DNA from: CAYQDF01 sp964416175
GTDB lineage: Bacteria > Chloroflexota > Anaerolineae > Anaerolineales > UBA4823
DNA: 34,114 nt
Direction of reading: 5' to 3'
Assembly: GCA_964416175.1 (NCBI GenBank)
Contig: CAYQDF010000024.1
Coordinates: 1 to 34,114 of the forward strand
The position numbers and the translations under genes are program-made. Numbering within the stretch: position 1 is the first letter of the stretch; the number at the start of each line of letters is the position of its first letter. This document shows, piece after piece, positions 7,721 through 15,723 of this stretch. Under the pieces are notes generated by a model. That model did no database searches and was not told the origin of the DNA. It saw only the letters and a program-made list of their open reading frames with translations.

Positions 7721-9931
7721 TTGACTAGAAGATATTCCAAGCAGACTATTCGTGTCGACCGGGATCCACCCGGGAGCCTCCGGGATGGCCTCCGTGGAAA
7801 CTCACAGAACGGGATAGCGGGGTTGAGACGGTTCGGCTGGGATGTTGGCGGCGTAATCTGCCTGGCGGTCTCTCTGATGACGTACCTGGCATTTTTCAGC
7901 CTGACCGAGGGGGCGCTGCTGTCCTGGTGGGCGGAGCAACTGCGGCGGTGGTTCGGCTGGGGAGCGTACCTCGCCGCCGGCATCCCGGGACTGGTCGGGG
8001 GCGCCATCTTTCGCAGCCGGAGCAGGCCTGGCGCAGGGCCGGTGCTGCCCTGGGGACGTGTGCTGGCGCTGGAAGCGGCTGCGTTCTGCGGCCTGGCGCT
8101 GCTGTCGGTGTTGGGCGGGTCTTCGATCGACCGCGCGGAGCTCGGCATCGACGGCGGGCTGGTAGGCTGGGGGCTGGCGGAGCTGCTGCTGATCCTGGTC
8201 CCGCTAGACTGGCTGCTGGCTGTGTTCCTCTCCCTGGCATTCGTGTTCTTCGCGCTGGTCGGGCTTGGGATCTCCGGGCAGCTGGCTGGCATCTCCCGGA
8301 GCCGGGAATTGAGCGGCGGGGAGCCCGTGAGCGGGCTGGGGGCCGCGGTGGGTACGGGCCGCGAGGCTGGGGGAGAGGCAGGAACTCTGCTGCAGCCGGG
8401 TGCGCGCGGCGTGCCCCGCCTGCCTGCGGAGTACCGCAAGAAATTCAAGATCCGGGTGAACGATGAGAAGCGAACCAAGCCGCCGGAACGGGATGAGCGG
8501 CTGCCAGGTCTGGATCTCCTGTTCGAAGAACCTGCTTCCCGGCCAGATGAACGCAATATCAATCTGACAGCCGGGCTGATTGAAAAGACCCTGGCGGAGT
8601 TCGGCATCCCGGCTAAGGTGGTTGGATTCCAGGTCGGCCCGACCGTGACGCAGTTTGCAGTCGAGCCCGGGTTCCTCGAAAAAGGGGGGAGCGAGGAAGA
8701 CCTGGTGCGCCAGAAGGTGCGCGTGGCGCAGATCGCCTCGCTTTCCCGGGACCTGGCGCTGGCTCTTTCTGCTTCCAGCCTGCGCATTGAAGCCCCAGTC
8801 CCCGGTCGCCCCTACATTGGCATCGAGGTTCCCAATACCCGCTCGACTGTGGTGAGGCTGCGGCCTATCCTGGAGACGGAAGCGTTTTACAAGTTCGGGT
8901 CGCCTCTGACGATCGCTCTGGGACGGGATGTATCCGGGCAGGCCGTGGTGGCTGACCTGGCGAGCATGCCCCACCTCTTGATCTCAGGGACGACCGGTTC
9001 AGGGAAATCCGTCTGCATCGCGGCCCTGACGACCTGCCTCGTGATGAACAACACACCTGAGGACCTGCGGCTTGTGATGATCGACCCGAAAATGGTGGAG
9101 CTGGTGCGCTTCAACGGGCTGCCACACCTGCTTGGGAAAGTTGAGACCGACCTGGAGCGCATCCTGGGCGTCCTGCGCTGGACGGTCGCCGAGATGGACC
9201 GGCGCTACAAGGTTCTCGAAGCCACTCATTCCCGCAATATCGATTCCTACAACCGCAAAGCGCGCCGACGGAAAGGCGAAGAGCCAATGCCGCACATCGT
9301 GGTGATGATCGATGAGCTGGCGGACCTGATGATGACTGCCCCGGAACAGACCGAACCGGCGCTCGTCCGCCTGGCTCAGATGGCGCGCGCCACAGGCATC
9401 CACCTGGTGGTTGCGACCCAGCGCCCCAGCACGGACGTGGTCACCGGATTGATCAAAGCGAACTTCCCGGCCCGGGTCTCATTCAGCGTCGCCTCCTCGG
9501 TCGATTCGCGCGTTATCCTGGATTCGGTTGGCGCGGAGAGCCTGCTTGGGCGCGGCGACATGCTCTTCCTTCCGCCGGAGGCCGGCAGCCCGATCCGGGC
9601 GCAGGGCATCCTCGTCTCCGACCAGGAGATCGAGCGCGTGATCAATTTCTGGCAGCGTTCGGTTGCTCAGGAGGAGGTCGAGCCGCCGCCGTGGGAGTCC
9701 CTGCTCGAAGAAAAAGCCATGCTGACAGACAAGGATGAACTGATAGAACAGGCGATAGCGATCGTCCGTCAGACCCAACGCGCCAGCGCTTCCCTGTTGC
9801 AGCGGCGGCTGCGGATCGGATATCCGCGGGCTGCCCGCCTGATCGACGAATTGGAGGAGCTGGGTGTGATCGGCCCGGCGCTCAGCGGGGGTCGTGAACG
9901 GGAAGTCCTGATCGCGCAAGGGGAAGATTGA
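7721..9931 (+). CDS. ftsK: FtsK/SpoIIIE DNA translocase
   Basis: A 736-residue ATP-driven DNA pump that moves chromosome ends through the closing septum. Four N-terminal membrane helices (about 40-190) are followed by a short linker, then the motor. The Walker A is G423-T-T-G-S-G-K429-S430, the Walker B M-I-D531-E532-L-A-D, and the A-T-Q-R-P-S segment is present. A C-terminal winged-helix gamma domain (about 670-735, Q-R-R-L-R-I-G-Y-P-R-A-A-R-L-I-D-E-L-E) should read polar guide sequences. The linker is short compared with Escherichia coli FtsK and more like SpoIIIE. The start appears to be TTG at 7721 with GAGG 7 bases upstream. It lies downstream of the transporter gene and upstream of the phospholipid and lipoprotein genes. 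Confidence 0.95.
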   Translation: MTRRYSKQTIRVDRDPPGSLRDGLRGNSQNGIAGLRRFGWDVGGVICLAVSLMTYLAFFSLTEGALLSWWAEQLRRWFGWGAYLAAGIPGLVGGAIFRSRSRPGAGPVLPWGRVLALEAAAFCGLALLSVLGGSSIDRAELGIDGGLVGWGLAELLLILVPLDWLLAVFLSLAFVFFALVGLGISGQLAGISRSRELSGGEPVSGLGAAVGTGREAGGEAGTLLQPGARGVPRLPAEYRKKFKIRVNDEKRTKPPERDERLPGLDLLFEEPASRPDERNINLTAGLIEKTLAEFGIPAKVVGFQVGPTVTQFAVEPGFLEKGGSEEDLVRQKVRVAQIASLSRDLALALSASSLRIEAPVPGRPYIGIEVPNTRSTVVRLRPILETEAFYKFGSPLTIALGRDVSGQAVVADLASMPHLLISGTTGSGKSVCIAALTTCLVMNNTPEDLRLVMIDPKMVELVRFNGLPHLLGKVETDLERILGVLRWTVAEMDRRYKVLEATHSRNIDSYNRKARRRKGEEPMPHIVVMIDELADLMMTAPEQTEPALVRLAQMARATGIHLVVATQRPSTDVVTGLIKANFPARVSFSVASSVDSRVILDSVGAESLLGRGDMLFLPPEAGSPIRAQGILVSDQEIERVINFWQRSVAQEEVEPPPWESLLEEKAMLTDKDELIEQAIAIVRQTQRASASLLQRRLRIGYPRAARLIDELEELGVIGPALSGGREREVLIAQGED

Positions 9932-9936
9932 CTTCC

Positions 9937-9965
9937 TTGACAGCAGCACCCCCATCGGATAGCAT
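9937..9965 (+). promoter_or_regulatory. Candidate promoter for the phosphatidyltransferase-lgt unit
   Basis: TTGACA (9937-9942) and TAGCAT (9960-9965) are spaced by 17 bases, just after the ftsK stop codon. The predicted transcript start near 9972 leaves a short leader before the TTG start at 10005. The -10 matches at four of six positions. Confidence 0.5.
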
Positions 9966-10004
9966 ACCCGATCGATTTATGATTCTTACTCAAGGGAAAC
10001 CAAA

Positions 10005-10622
10005 TTGGATCACGTTTCGGAAAAAAGGAACAGCCTGACTTTTACAGAAATGATGCGGTCCCGCTTCGGCAGCATCCTGGACCCGGTGGGCGTTTTCTTC
10101 AACCGGCTCGGGCTGACCCCGAACGCTATGACCGTCTTGGGGCTGGTGGGCAACACGGTGGGGGCATATCTACTCTCGCAGGGTCACATGACTTTCGGAG
10201 GGATCTTGATCCTGGCAATGGGTCCGGTTGACGCACTGGATGGGACGATGGCGCGCCTGAGGGGCGAGTCGACTGAGTTTGGCGCGTTCGTCGACTCGGT
10301 CACCGACCGGTACTCGGAACTGGTCATTTTCGGCGGGCTGCTGTATTATTTCATCCAGCAGGGAGACTGGCTGGGAGGCATGGTAACCTTCGCCGCATCC
10401 GGAGGCGCTGTATTGGTCTCCTATGTGCGCGCGCGGGCTTCTTCCCTGGGGTACGATACCAAGGTTGGCCTGCTGACCAGGCTGGAACGCTACCTGGTCC
10501 TGGCACCTTCCCTGGTGTTGAACATCCCGATGCTGGGCTTGTGGATCATCGCAATCTTTGCCAACCTGACTGCCCTCCAGCGCATTCTGGACGTCCGGCG
10601 GCAGACCAGGGACAGGCGTTAA
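10005..10622 (+). CDS. CDP-alcohol phosphatidyltransferase family membrane enzyme
   Basis: A 205-residue membrane enzyme that transfers a phosphatidyl group from CDP-diacylglycerol (or a related donor) to an alcohol, as in phosphatidylglycerol-phosphate or phosphatidylinositol-phosphate synthesis. The signature is complete: D76-x-x-D79-G80-x-x-A83-R84-x8-G93-x3-D97-x3-D101, with the Asp residues binding the catalytic metals. Several hydrophobic helices surround it. The acceptor alcohol cannot be fixed from this; the G-L-T-P-N-A-M-T start of helix 1 is general to the family. The best start is TTG at 10005 with AAGGGA upstream; in-frame ATGs at 10050 and 10053 would remove 15 or 16 residues. 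Confidence 0.88.
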   Translation: MDHVSEKRNSLTFTEMMRSRFGSILDPVGVFFNRLGLTPNAMTVLGLVGNTVGAYLLSQGHMTFGGILILAMGPVDALDGTMARLRGESTEFGAFVDSVTDRYSELVIFGGLLYYFIQQGDWLGGMVTFAASGGAVLVSYVRARASSLGYDTKVGLLTRLERYLVLAPSLVLNIPMLGLWIIAIFANLTALQRILDVRRQTRDRR

Positions 10623-10643
10623 TTTCATCTTGAGGAGTTGAGA

Positions 10644-11468
10644 ATGGGGATCCGGATTGGGCAGGTAACGATTTACTACTACGGGATCGTCGTCATGCTG
10701 GGTGCGCTGGTTGCAGCCTGGCTGGCTGCGCGGGAAGCCCGCCGAAAAGGGGCAAACGGCGAAATTGTGTGGGATGGCCTGGTGTGGGTATTAATCGGCG
10801 GCATCGTTGGGGCGCGGATCTGGCACATCCTCACGCCCCCTGCATCGATGGTCGCTCTCGGCTATACGACGGGTTACTATCTCACACACCCCTTAGACGC
10901 TCTGAACATCCGGGCCGGTGGGCTGGGGATCCCAGGGGCTGTGATCGGGGGCCTGCTGGCGCTTTTCATCTTCACCCGGCGACGGAAACTGGAGTTTGCC
11001 TTCTGGCTGGACATCACCGCCCCAGCCCTGGCGCTCGGCCAGGCGATCGGCCGCTGGGGCAACTACTTCAACCAGGAGCTATATGGGCTTCCGACGGATC
11101 TGCCCTGGGCGATCCCCATCGACCCCCAGAACCGATTGCCCGGCTTTGAATCCCAGGCGACATACCATCCCTTATTTCTCTACGAGTCCCTCTGGAATTT
11201 GTTTACGGTCGGTTTTCTCCTTTGGGTGGACCGCCGCTTTCGGGATCGCTTGATCACGGGAGACCTTTTCCTCATATACTTGATCGCTTACCCGGCTGCC
11301 AGGTTCCTGCTCGAGTTCTTGCGCCTTGACCCCGCACGGGTAGGCATTATAAACATCAACCAGACGATATCCCTGATCGTGGCGCTCGCCTCCGGAGCAT
11401 TCCTCATCTGGCGGCACCGCAGGAAGGCCGGGCTTGCCTCAGATCCGGTGGGAACTGGCGACGCATAA
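10644..11468 (+). CDS. lgt: Prolipoprotein diacylglyceryl transferase
   Basis: A 274-residue membrane enzyme that moves diacylglycerol from phosphatidylglycerol onto the lipobox Cys of prolipoproteins. The Lgt signature is G-R137-W-G-N140-Y-F-N143-Q-E145-L-Y-G, matching the essential Arg/Asn/Glu set of the family. An N-terminal Y-Y-Y-G, the G-G-L-G-I-P-G region and Y-H-P-L-F-L-Y-E-S also match. About seven membrane helices are visible. The ATG at 10644 has GAGGAG 6 bases upstream and is preferred over the TTG at 10638. It follows the phosphatidyltransferase gene by 21 bases; if that enzyme makes phosphatidylglycerol, the two act in sequence. Several lipoproteins encoded in this window are expected substrates. 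Confidence 0.95.
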   Translation: MGIRIGQVTIYYYGIVVMLGALVAAWLAAREARRKGANGEIVWDGLVWVLIGGIVGARIWHILTPPASMVALGYTTGYYLTHPLDALNIRAGGLGIPGAVIGGLLALFIFTRRRKLEFAFWLDITAPALALGQAIGRWGNYFNQELYGLPTDLPWAIPIDPQNRLPGFESQATYHPLFLYESLWNLFTVGFLLWVDRRFRDRLITGDLFLIYLIAYPAARFLLEFLRLDPARVGIININQTISLIVALASGAFLIWRHRRKAGLASDPVGTGDA

Positions 11469-11488
11469 GTCGAATCGGGTATTGAAGG

Positions 11489-12445
11489 ATGATTGAGACG
11501 GAGGACCTCTCGAAGGCATTTGGGAGCTTCCAGGCAGTTGACGGGATCTCCATCCGGGTCGAGCCGGGTCAGGTGCTGGCGCTGTTAGGGCCGAACGGCT
11601 CTGGTAAGACGACCACGGTCCGCCTGCTATCCTCCGTCCTGCAACCAACGCGCGGCTGGGCGCGGGTCGCAGGGTATGATGTCGTCCAGGAGGCGTCCCA
11701 GGTACGCGCTTCGGTGGGAGTGCTTAACGAGCATCACGGCTTTTACTGGCGCATGCGGTCGATGGAATACCTGGAATTCTTCGGTCAGCTCTACGGGTTG
11801 GACCTGGCGAGGAGCCGGAAACGCGCTTCGAAATTGATGGAGGATTTCGGCCTGGCAGAATTCCAACATCTGCGCCTGGGACATTTCTCGCGAGGGATGC
11901 AGCAAAAGCTGGCCCTGGCCCGGGCGCTGCTCCACGATCCTCCTGTATTGCTGCTGGATGAGCCCACTTCGGCCCTGGATCCAGAAAGCGCCTTCATCNN
12001 NNNNNNNNTCATCGTCAGGGATACGATCCAGCAGCTGCGCTCTTCCGAGCGTGCGATCGTCATCTGTACGCACAACCTGGCGGAAGCGGAGAAGCTGGCG
12101 GACAAGATCGCAATCATCCGGCGCGGGAGGATCGTCGCTCAGGGGTCGCCAGAAGCGCTCAAACGGAAATGGCTCGGCCCGCCCGAATACGAGGTGCAGC
12201 TGGCGCACGCCTGCCAGACAGCACGGGTCAGCCTGCCAGGATCTCTGGAGATCACCGCCCGGGGCGACGACTGGCTGCGCTTCAGGCCGGATACCTTTAC
12301 CCTGGACAATCCCCGGGTTTTGAAGAGCCTCCTCGAACAGGGCCTGCCGGTAACCAGCATCATCGAAGTTCCCAGGAGCCTGGAGCAGATCTACCTGGAG
12401 GTCATCAACTTGCAGCCGGCAGCGGAGGAGATCCATGCTGGCTGA
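11489..12445 (+). CDS. ABC exporter ATP-binding protein (NatA-like), interrupted by an N-gap
   Basis: The nucleotide-binding subunit of an ABC-2-type exporter. The Walker A is G34-P-N-G-S-G-K40-T41, the Q-loop region reads V-G-V-L-N-E-H-H-G, the signature is F-S-R-G-M-Q-Q, the Walker B is L-L-L-D-E-P-T, and the switch His is in I-C-T-H-N-L. A C-terminal extension of about 90 residues follows, as in other NatA-like proteins. Ten Ns at 11999-12008 fall just after the D-loop (A-L-D-P-E-S-A-F-I). The frame continues across them, and deleting the Ns with a 5-base duplicated flank would give an uninterrupted 313-residue protein. The next gene overlaps by 11 bases and encodes the permease. The substrate is unknown. 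Confidence 0.9.
   Translation: MIETEDLSKAFGSFQAVDGISIRVEPGQVLALLGPNGSGKTTTVRLLSSVLQPTRGWARVAGYDVVQEASQVRASVGVLNEHHGFYWRMRSMEYLEFFGQLYGLDLARSRKRASKLMEDFGLAEFQHLRLGHFSRGMQQKLALARALLHDPPVLLLDEPTSALDPESAFIXXXXIVRDTIQQLRSSERAIVICTHNLAEAEKLADKIAIIRRGRIVAQGSPEALKRKWLGPPEYEVQLAHACQTARVSLPGSLEITARGDDWLRFRPDTFTLDNPRVLKSLLEQGLPVTSIIEVPRSLEQIYLEVINLQPAAEEIHAG
11999..12008. other. Assembly gap (10 N)
   Basis: Ten undetermined bases. The left flank ends in ttcatc and the right flank begins tcatc, so the two contig ends may simply overlap by five bases. Confidence 0.95.
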
Positions 12446-13856
12446 CTTCACGCCATCGCTGATCGTCACCCGCCGGGAGCTGCGCGATCATTTGCGCGAC
12501 TGGCGGATCGTTTCACCGCTCGTTCTGCTGGTCGCAGTCTCGCCGATCTTGATGAATTACCTGGCGCGCAGGGTGACCGGTTTCGCAGCCAGTTACGGCC
12601 TGCAAATTCAGGCCGACCAGCTCCATCCCTTTCTGTTCATGATCGTCGGGTTCTTCCCGGTCGCGGTCGCGCTGGTCCTGGCGCTGGAGAGCTTCGTCGG
12701 AGAGAAAGAACGCCGCAGCCTGGAACCGCTCTTAAGCAGTCCGCTCAGCGCCTTGCAGCTCTACGCGGGTAAACTGCTGGCCTCTTTGATCCCTCCGCTG
12801 GCTGCCAGCTACCTGGCAATGGGATTCTATCTGCTCGAGCTGTACCGCCAGGGGGGTTGGCAGCCGGATGCCGAACTTTTCATCCAGGTCTTCGCCCTGG
12901 CGACGGTGAACTGCTTGGTCATGGTCAGCGCCGCCGTGGTCATTTCTACCCAGACGACCTCCTTGCGCGGGGCCAACCTGATGTCTTTCGTGATCATCCT
13001 ACCGATGGCGGTCCTGCTGCAAGGACAGAGCGCAGCGATCGTCTGGGGAAGAGACGAGGTGATGTGGTGGACAGTGTTGGGATTGGTGTTGATCGTCGTC
13101 TTGCTGATCCGCACCGGGGTTGCCCACTTCAATCGGGAGGAATTATTCGGCAGGGAGATGGACACCCTCAATCTGCGCTGGGCTTGGAAGACGTTTTGGA
13201 ATGCCTTCAAAGGCAAGGCGGGGTCACCCAGCGAATGGTACCGGCAGGAACTCAATGAGACACTCCGCCGGCTCAAACTCCCCCTGGCCCTCATGGCGGT
13301 CGTGCTGGCAGTAGCGGCGGGCGTCGGGGTCCTCCTCGCCCACCGCTACGTCATCCCCCCGGAATTGATCGACCCGGGCTTCCTGCAGCGGGGCAGCCTG
13401 GAGGGGATGCCATCCTTCCGCTTTTTTGAGGCAGAAGGGGTCCCGCTCGTCTGGGCCCACAACCTGCAGACGGTGCTCCTGGCGTCGCTCCTGGGGATAT
13501 TTTCGTACGGCGTCCTGGCGATCCTGGTGCTGATGCTGCCGCTGGCGTTGATCGGGTATATCACGACGACGAGTGCCGGGGCAGGTCTTTCACCGTTTTG
13601 GATCCTCCTTGCCCTGGTCGCCCCGCACGGAGTGCTCGAGATACCTGCCATCGCCCTTTCCGGGGCGGCGATCCTGCGCCTGGGCGCTGTGTTGGCGGCG
13701 CCTTCCCCAGGGAGGACGATCGGCGAGGCCTGGCTTCACGGGCTGGCCGATTGGGCAAGGGTCATGGTGGGACTCGTCGTGCCCCTGCTGCTCGGAGCGG
13801 CAGCCCTGGAAGTCCTGCTCACCCCTCAGATCGCCCTGCTGGTATTTGGGGATTGA
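12435..13856 (+). CDS. ABC-2 type permease fused to a SpoIIM-like (DUF95) domain
   Basis: A 473-residue membrane protein made of two units. Residues 1-235 are an ABC-2-type permease with an R-R-E-L-R-D entry helix, a long loop, and six helices including S-F-V-G-E-K-E-R-R-S-L-E-P-L-L-S-S-P, which is typical of exporters paired with NatA-like ATPases. After a cytoplasmic linker (about 240-280), residues 285-473 carry the SpoIIM pattern: a single helix, then W-A-H-N-L-Q-T-V-L-L-A-S-L-L-G-I-F-S-Y-G and the conserved A-P-H-G-V-L-E-I-P-A-I-A-L-S-G. SpoIIM is a membrane partner in the Bacillus engulfment complex, but related domains are common in non-sporulators. The gene overlaps the ATPase gene, so both form one transporter. 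Confidence 0.82.
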   Translation: MLADFTPSLIVTRRELRDHLRDWRIVSPLVLLVAVSPILMNYLARRVTGFAASYGLQIQADQLHPFLFMIVGFFPVAVALVLALESFVGEKERRSLEPLLSSPLSALQLYAGKLLASLIPPLAASYLAMGFYLLELYRQGGWQPDAELFIQVFALATVNCLVMVSAAVVISTQTTSLRGANLMSFVIILPMAVLLQGQSAAIVWGRDEVMWWTVLGLVLIVVLLIRTGVAHFNREELFGREMDTLNLRWAWKTFWNAFKGKAGSPSEWYRQELNETLRRLKLPLALMAVVLAVAAGVGVLLAHRYVIPPELIDPGFLQRGSLEGMPSFRFFEAEGVPLVWAHNLQTVLLASLLGIFSYGVLAILVLMLPLALIGYITTTSAGAGLSPFWILLALVAPHGVLEIPAIALSGAAILRLGAVLAAPSPGRTIGEAWLHGLADWARVMVGLVVPLLLGAAALEVLLTPQIALLVFGD

Positions 13857-13901
13857 AGCCTCTGATGCTGGCGGGATAATTCCATAGAGCGAGGTTGTAG
13901 A

Positions 13902-14657
13902 ATGCCTGAACTGGTCTTTCTCGGGTCGTCTAATTCCATTCCTGACCCGGTCCATGAAAACACGCACATGGCAGTCGTCGGGGAGAGCGGGACCCTGCTG
14001 ATAGACTGCGTTGGGAATCCGCTCGTCAGGCTACCCCAGGCAGGCCTCGAGCTCGAGGCGGTCACAGACATCGTCTTGACGCATTTTCACCCTGACCATG
14101 TAGGCGGGATCCCGCTGTTATTGATGGACCTCTGGCTGCTTGGTCGGACACAAGAGCTCAACCTCTACGGCCTCGCTTACACACTGGACAGGGTGGAGAA
14201 GATGATGGACCTTTACGGATGGCAAACTTGGCCCGGTTTTTTCCCGGTGAAGTTTCATCGGCTGCCAGAGGATGAGCTGGCGCCTGTCTTAGAGAACTCG
14301 GAATGGCGGATCTTCGCCTCGCCTGTCTGCCACCTGATCCCGAACATCGGGGTGCGCATCGAGTTCCTGCACTCCGGGAAAACTTTCGCGTATTCGTCGG
14401 ACACCGAGCCCTGCCCAACGGTCTTGCGGCTTGCCAGGGAAGTCGATGTACTTGTCCATGAGGCGACCGGCGTAGGTCAAGGTCACAGCAGCGCCGCCCA
14501 GGCCGGAGAGATCGCCAGGCAGGCGGCGGCGAAGAGCCTGTACTTGGTCCACTACCCAACGGGGAAATTCAACGACCATACACTGGCCGACCAGGCCAGG
14601 GCTGCCTTCAAGGGACCGGTGGCTCTGGCCCGCGATTTCCTTGTCCTGAAATTCTAA
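13902..14657 (+). CDS. Metallo-beta-lactamase-fold hydrolase (ribonuclease Z-like)
   Basis: A 251-residue cytoplasmic hydrolase with a binuclear metal site. The main motif is T-H61-F-H63-P-D65-H66-V-G-G. Further ligands are likely in A-S-P-V-C-H-L-I-P near residue 143, the bridging Asp in Y-S-S-D-T-E-P-C-P, and the last His in Y-L-V-H-Y-P. The N-terminal F-L-G-S-S-N-S-I and the arrangement resemble RNase Z and related arylsulfatase/phosphodiesterase branches. There is no clear exosite arm for tRNA, so a different small-molecule or nucleotide substrate is quite possible. It starts 45 bases after the permease gene with GAGG upstream and ends in a convergent region. Confidence 0.85.
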   Translation: MPELVFLGSSNSIPDPVHENTHMAVVGESGTLLIDCVGNPLVRLPQAGLELEAVTDIVLTHFHPDHVGGIPLLLMDLWLLGRTQELNLYGLAYTLDRVEKMMDLYGWQTWPGFFPVKFHRLPEDELAPVLENSEWRIFASPVCHLIPNIGVRIEFLHSGKTFAYSSDTEPCPTVLRLAREVDVLVHEATGVGQGHSSAAQAGEIARQAAAKSLYLVHYPTGKFNDHTLADQARAAFKGPVALARDFLVLKF

Positions 14658-14757
14658 CGGATCTGCAAGAGAAGCGCCTTGTTAGAGGTGGTTCCCCAAC
14701 CTTTGGACGCAGTCTGGCGCTGCTGGCTCAGCCTTATGAAGCCGGCGTCACGCGACA

Positions 14758-14778
14758 GGCGCGTGGCGCGCACGCGCC
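14758..14778. other. GC-rich hairpin between convergent genes
   Basis: An 8-bp perfect stem (14758-14765 with 14771-14778) closes a 5-base loop. No immediate T-run follows on either strand, although a T-rich stretch occurs 15-22 bases later on the plus strand. It may help end transcription from both sides; the 149-base region holds nothing else I recognise. Confidence 0.45.
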
Positions 14779-14806
14779 AAAGGATTTGGCCCTTTATTTT
14801 ATCCAG

Positions 14807-15310
14807 CTACCAGCCCTGAATGAAGGGAGTCCACTCCTCGTTTTGACCCAGGTGGCGGGCGAAGATGTAGTAGGCCGAGGTCGGCGGCTCGCCGGGCAGG
14901 CGCAGCAACCTCATCTGGGCCTGTTCCAGCGTCCTTCCCCCCTTGCGGTGGTTGCAGGAGGGGCAGGCGGCGACCAGGTTGTTCCAGTCGTGCAGCCCGC
15001 CCAGGTGCCGCGGGACGATGTGATCGATGGTCAGGTGCGGGGTGCGCTGTCCGCAGTACTGGCAGGTGTAATCGTCCCGGCGGAGCACTTCCCGCTTGGT
15101 GAGCCTGACGCGCGGCCGCGGCCGCTTCACCATCCGCTCCAGGCGGATCACGGAAGGGCGCGGGAAGGACATCGAGACCGTCTTGATCTCGCCCCGGCCG
15201 TTGAGCACCAGGTTGGCCTTTCCGGTCATCATCAGGCCAATGGCGCGCCGGGTATTGCAGACGTTGATCGGCTCGAAATTGGCGTTCAGCACCAAGACGG
15301 GTTCTTGCAT
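14807..15310 (-). CDS. HNH endonuclease
   Basis: A 167-residue protein with a complete HNH (beta-beta-alpha metal) nuclease core. Zinc-binding pairs are C83-Q-Y-C86 and C116-P-S-C119. The catalytic/metal motif is T-I-D96-H97-I-V-P, followed by N110-N111 and N120-H121-R-K. The N-terminal 65 residues (P-V-L-V-L-N-A-N-F-E-P-I-N-V) are the typical lead domain of the chromosomal HNH family found widely in Chloroflexi, cyanobacteria and actinobacteria, whose cellular role is not established. No partner methylase or phage gene is nearby, so a restriction or packaging role is not supported. GGAG lies 6 bases before the ATG. Confidence 0.9.
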   Translation of the reverse strand: MQEPVLVLNANFEPINVCNTRRAIGLMMTGKANLVLNGRGEIKTVSMSFPRPSVIRLERMVKRPRPRVRLTKREVLRRDDYTCQYCGQRTPHLTIDHIVPRHLGGLHDWNNLVAACPSCNHRKGGRTLEQAQMRLLRLPGEPPTSAYYIFARHLGQNEEWTPFIQGW

Positions 15311-15331
15311 GTTCGCTCCGCAACTTTGCGA

Positions 15332-15360
15332 ATTATAGCACGGGATTTCCTGTCAGGTAA
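15332..15360 (-). promoter_or_regulatory. Extended -10 promoter of the HNH gene
   Basis: On the minus strand TGCTATAAT forms an extended -10 (hexamer 15337-15332), with a weak -35 TTACCT (15360-15355) at 17-base spacing. Predicted transcription starts near 15325, about 15 bases before the ATG. Confidence 0.65.
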
Positions 15361-15417
15361 CCTGCCTCTTGCCTCAGCACTCTCGCGACAGCGTTGTGGC
15401 ACCGGAAGCATGTTCTG

Positions 15418-15426
15418 TGCTATACT
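15418..15426 (+). promoter_or_regulatory. Extended -10 element upstream of the nucleotidyltransferase fragment
   Basis: TGCTATACT gives a TGn-extended -10 (hexamer 15421-15426) without a well-placed -35. Transcription would start near 15433 and run into the short gene at 15463 and possibly on to tyrS. Confidence 0.45.
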
Positions 15427-15462
15427 CCTGACAGTGTAAGCACAAAACATCTAAAGAAAGAT

Positions 15463-15720
15463 ATGCGCGCCCTGGAATTCTATAAATCCATAACGATGGA
15501 TCAGACCATCTTCCTGGAAACTTTGAGTGCCCTTCAAGATCAGCACGACATCCATTACAGCATCGTTGGCGGGCAGGCAGTCAACACCTGTGTCTCACCC
15601 CCGATCAGTCTTGACCTGGATATCGTCGTGGCGCTCGAAAAAACAGGAAAAACCGATCAAATCCTGTCGGGGGAATTCGATCTCAAGCGTTTTCCGCACA
15701 GCCTGAGCAGGCTGTCTTGA
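15463..15720 (+). pseudogene. Truncated nucleotidyltransferase-like protein
   Basis: 85 residues from the ATG at 15463. They resemble the N-terminal part of nucleotidyltransferase-superfamily proteins of the kind linked to AbiEii-like or antitoxin families: Y-S-I-V-G36-G37-Q-A-V-N, then L-D51-L-D53-I-V-V, the Gly-Gly and paired Asp metal-binding pattern. Relatives normally continue for another 100 or more residues after a segment like F-D-L-K-R-F-P-H-S-L. Here the frame stops five codons after that segment, inside a small perfect palindrome (15698-15715), so the C-terminal half is missing. It is best treated as a fragment, though a short functional protein cannot be excluded. The next gene starts 3 bases later. 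Confidence 0.6.
15698..15715. repeat. Short palindrome at the 3' end of the truncated gene
   Basis: A 7-bp perfect stem (15698-15704 with 15709-15715) with a 4-base loop sits exactly where the nucleotidyltransferase similarity ends. It may mark a recombination junction or a small palindromic insertion. Confidence 0.5.
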
Positions 15721-15723
15721 AGG

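Noticed and set aside
7600..8787. Long minus-strand frame opposite the transporter end and ftsK start
   Set aside because: Ser/Arg/Pro-rich shadow composition with no domain; the plus-strand genes explain the region.
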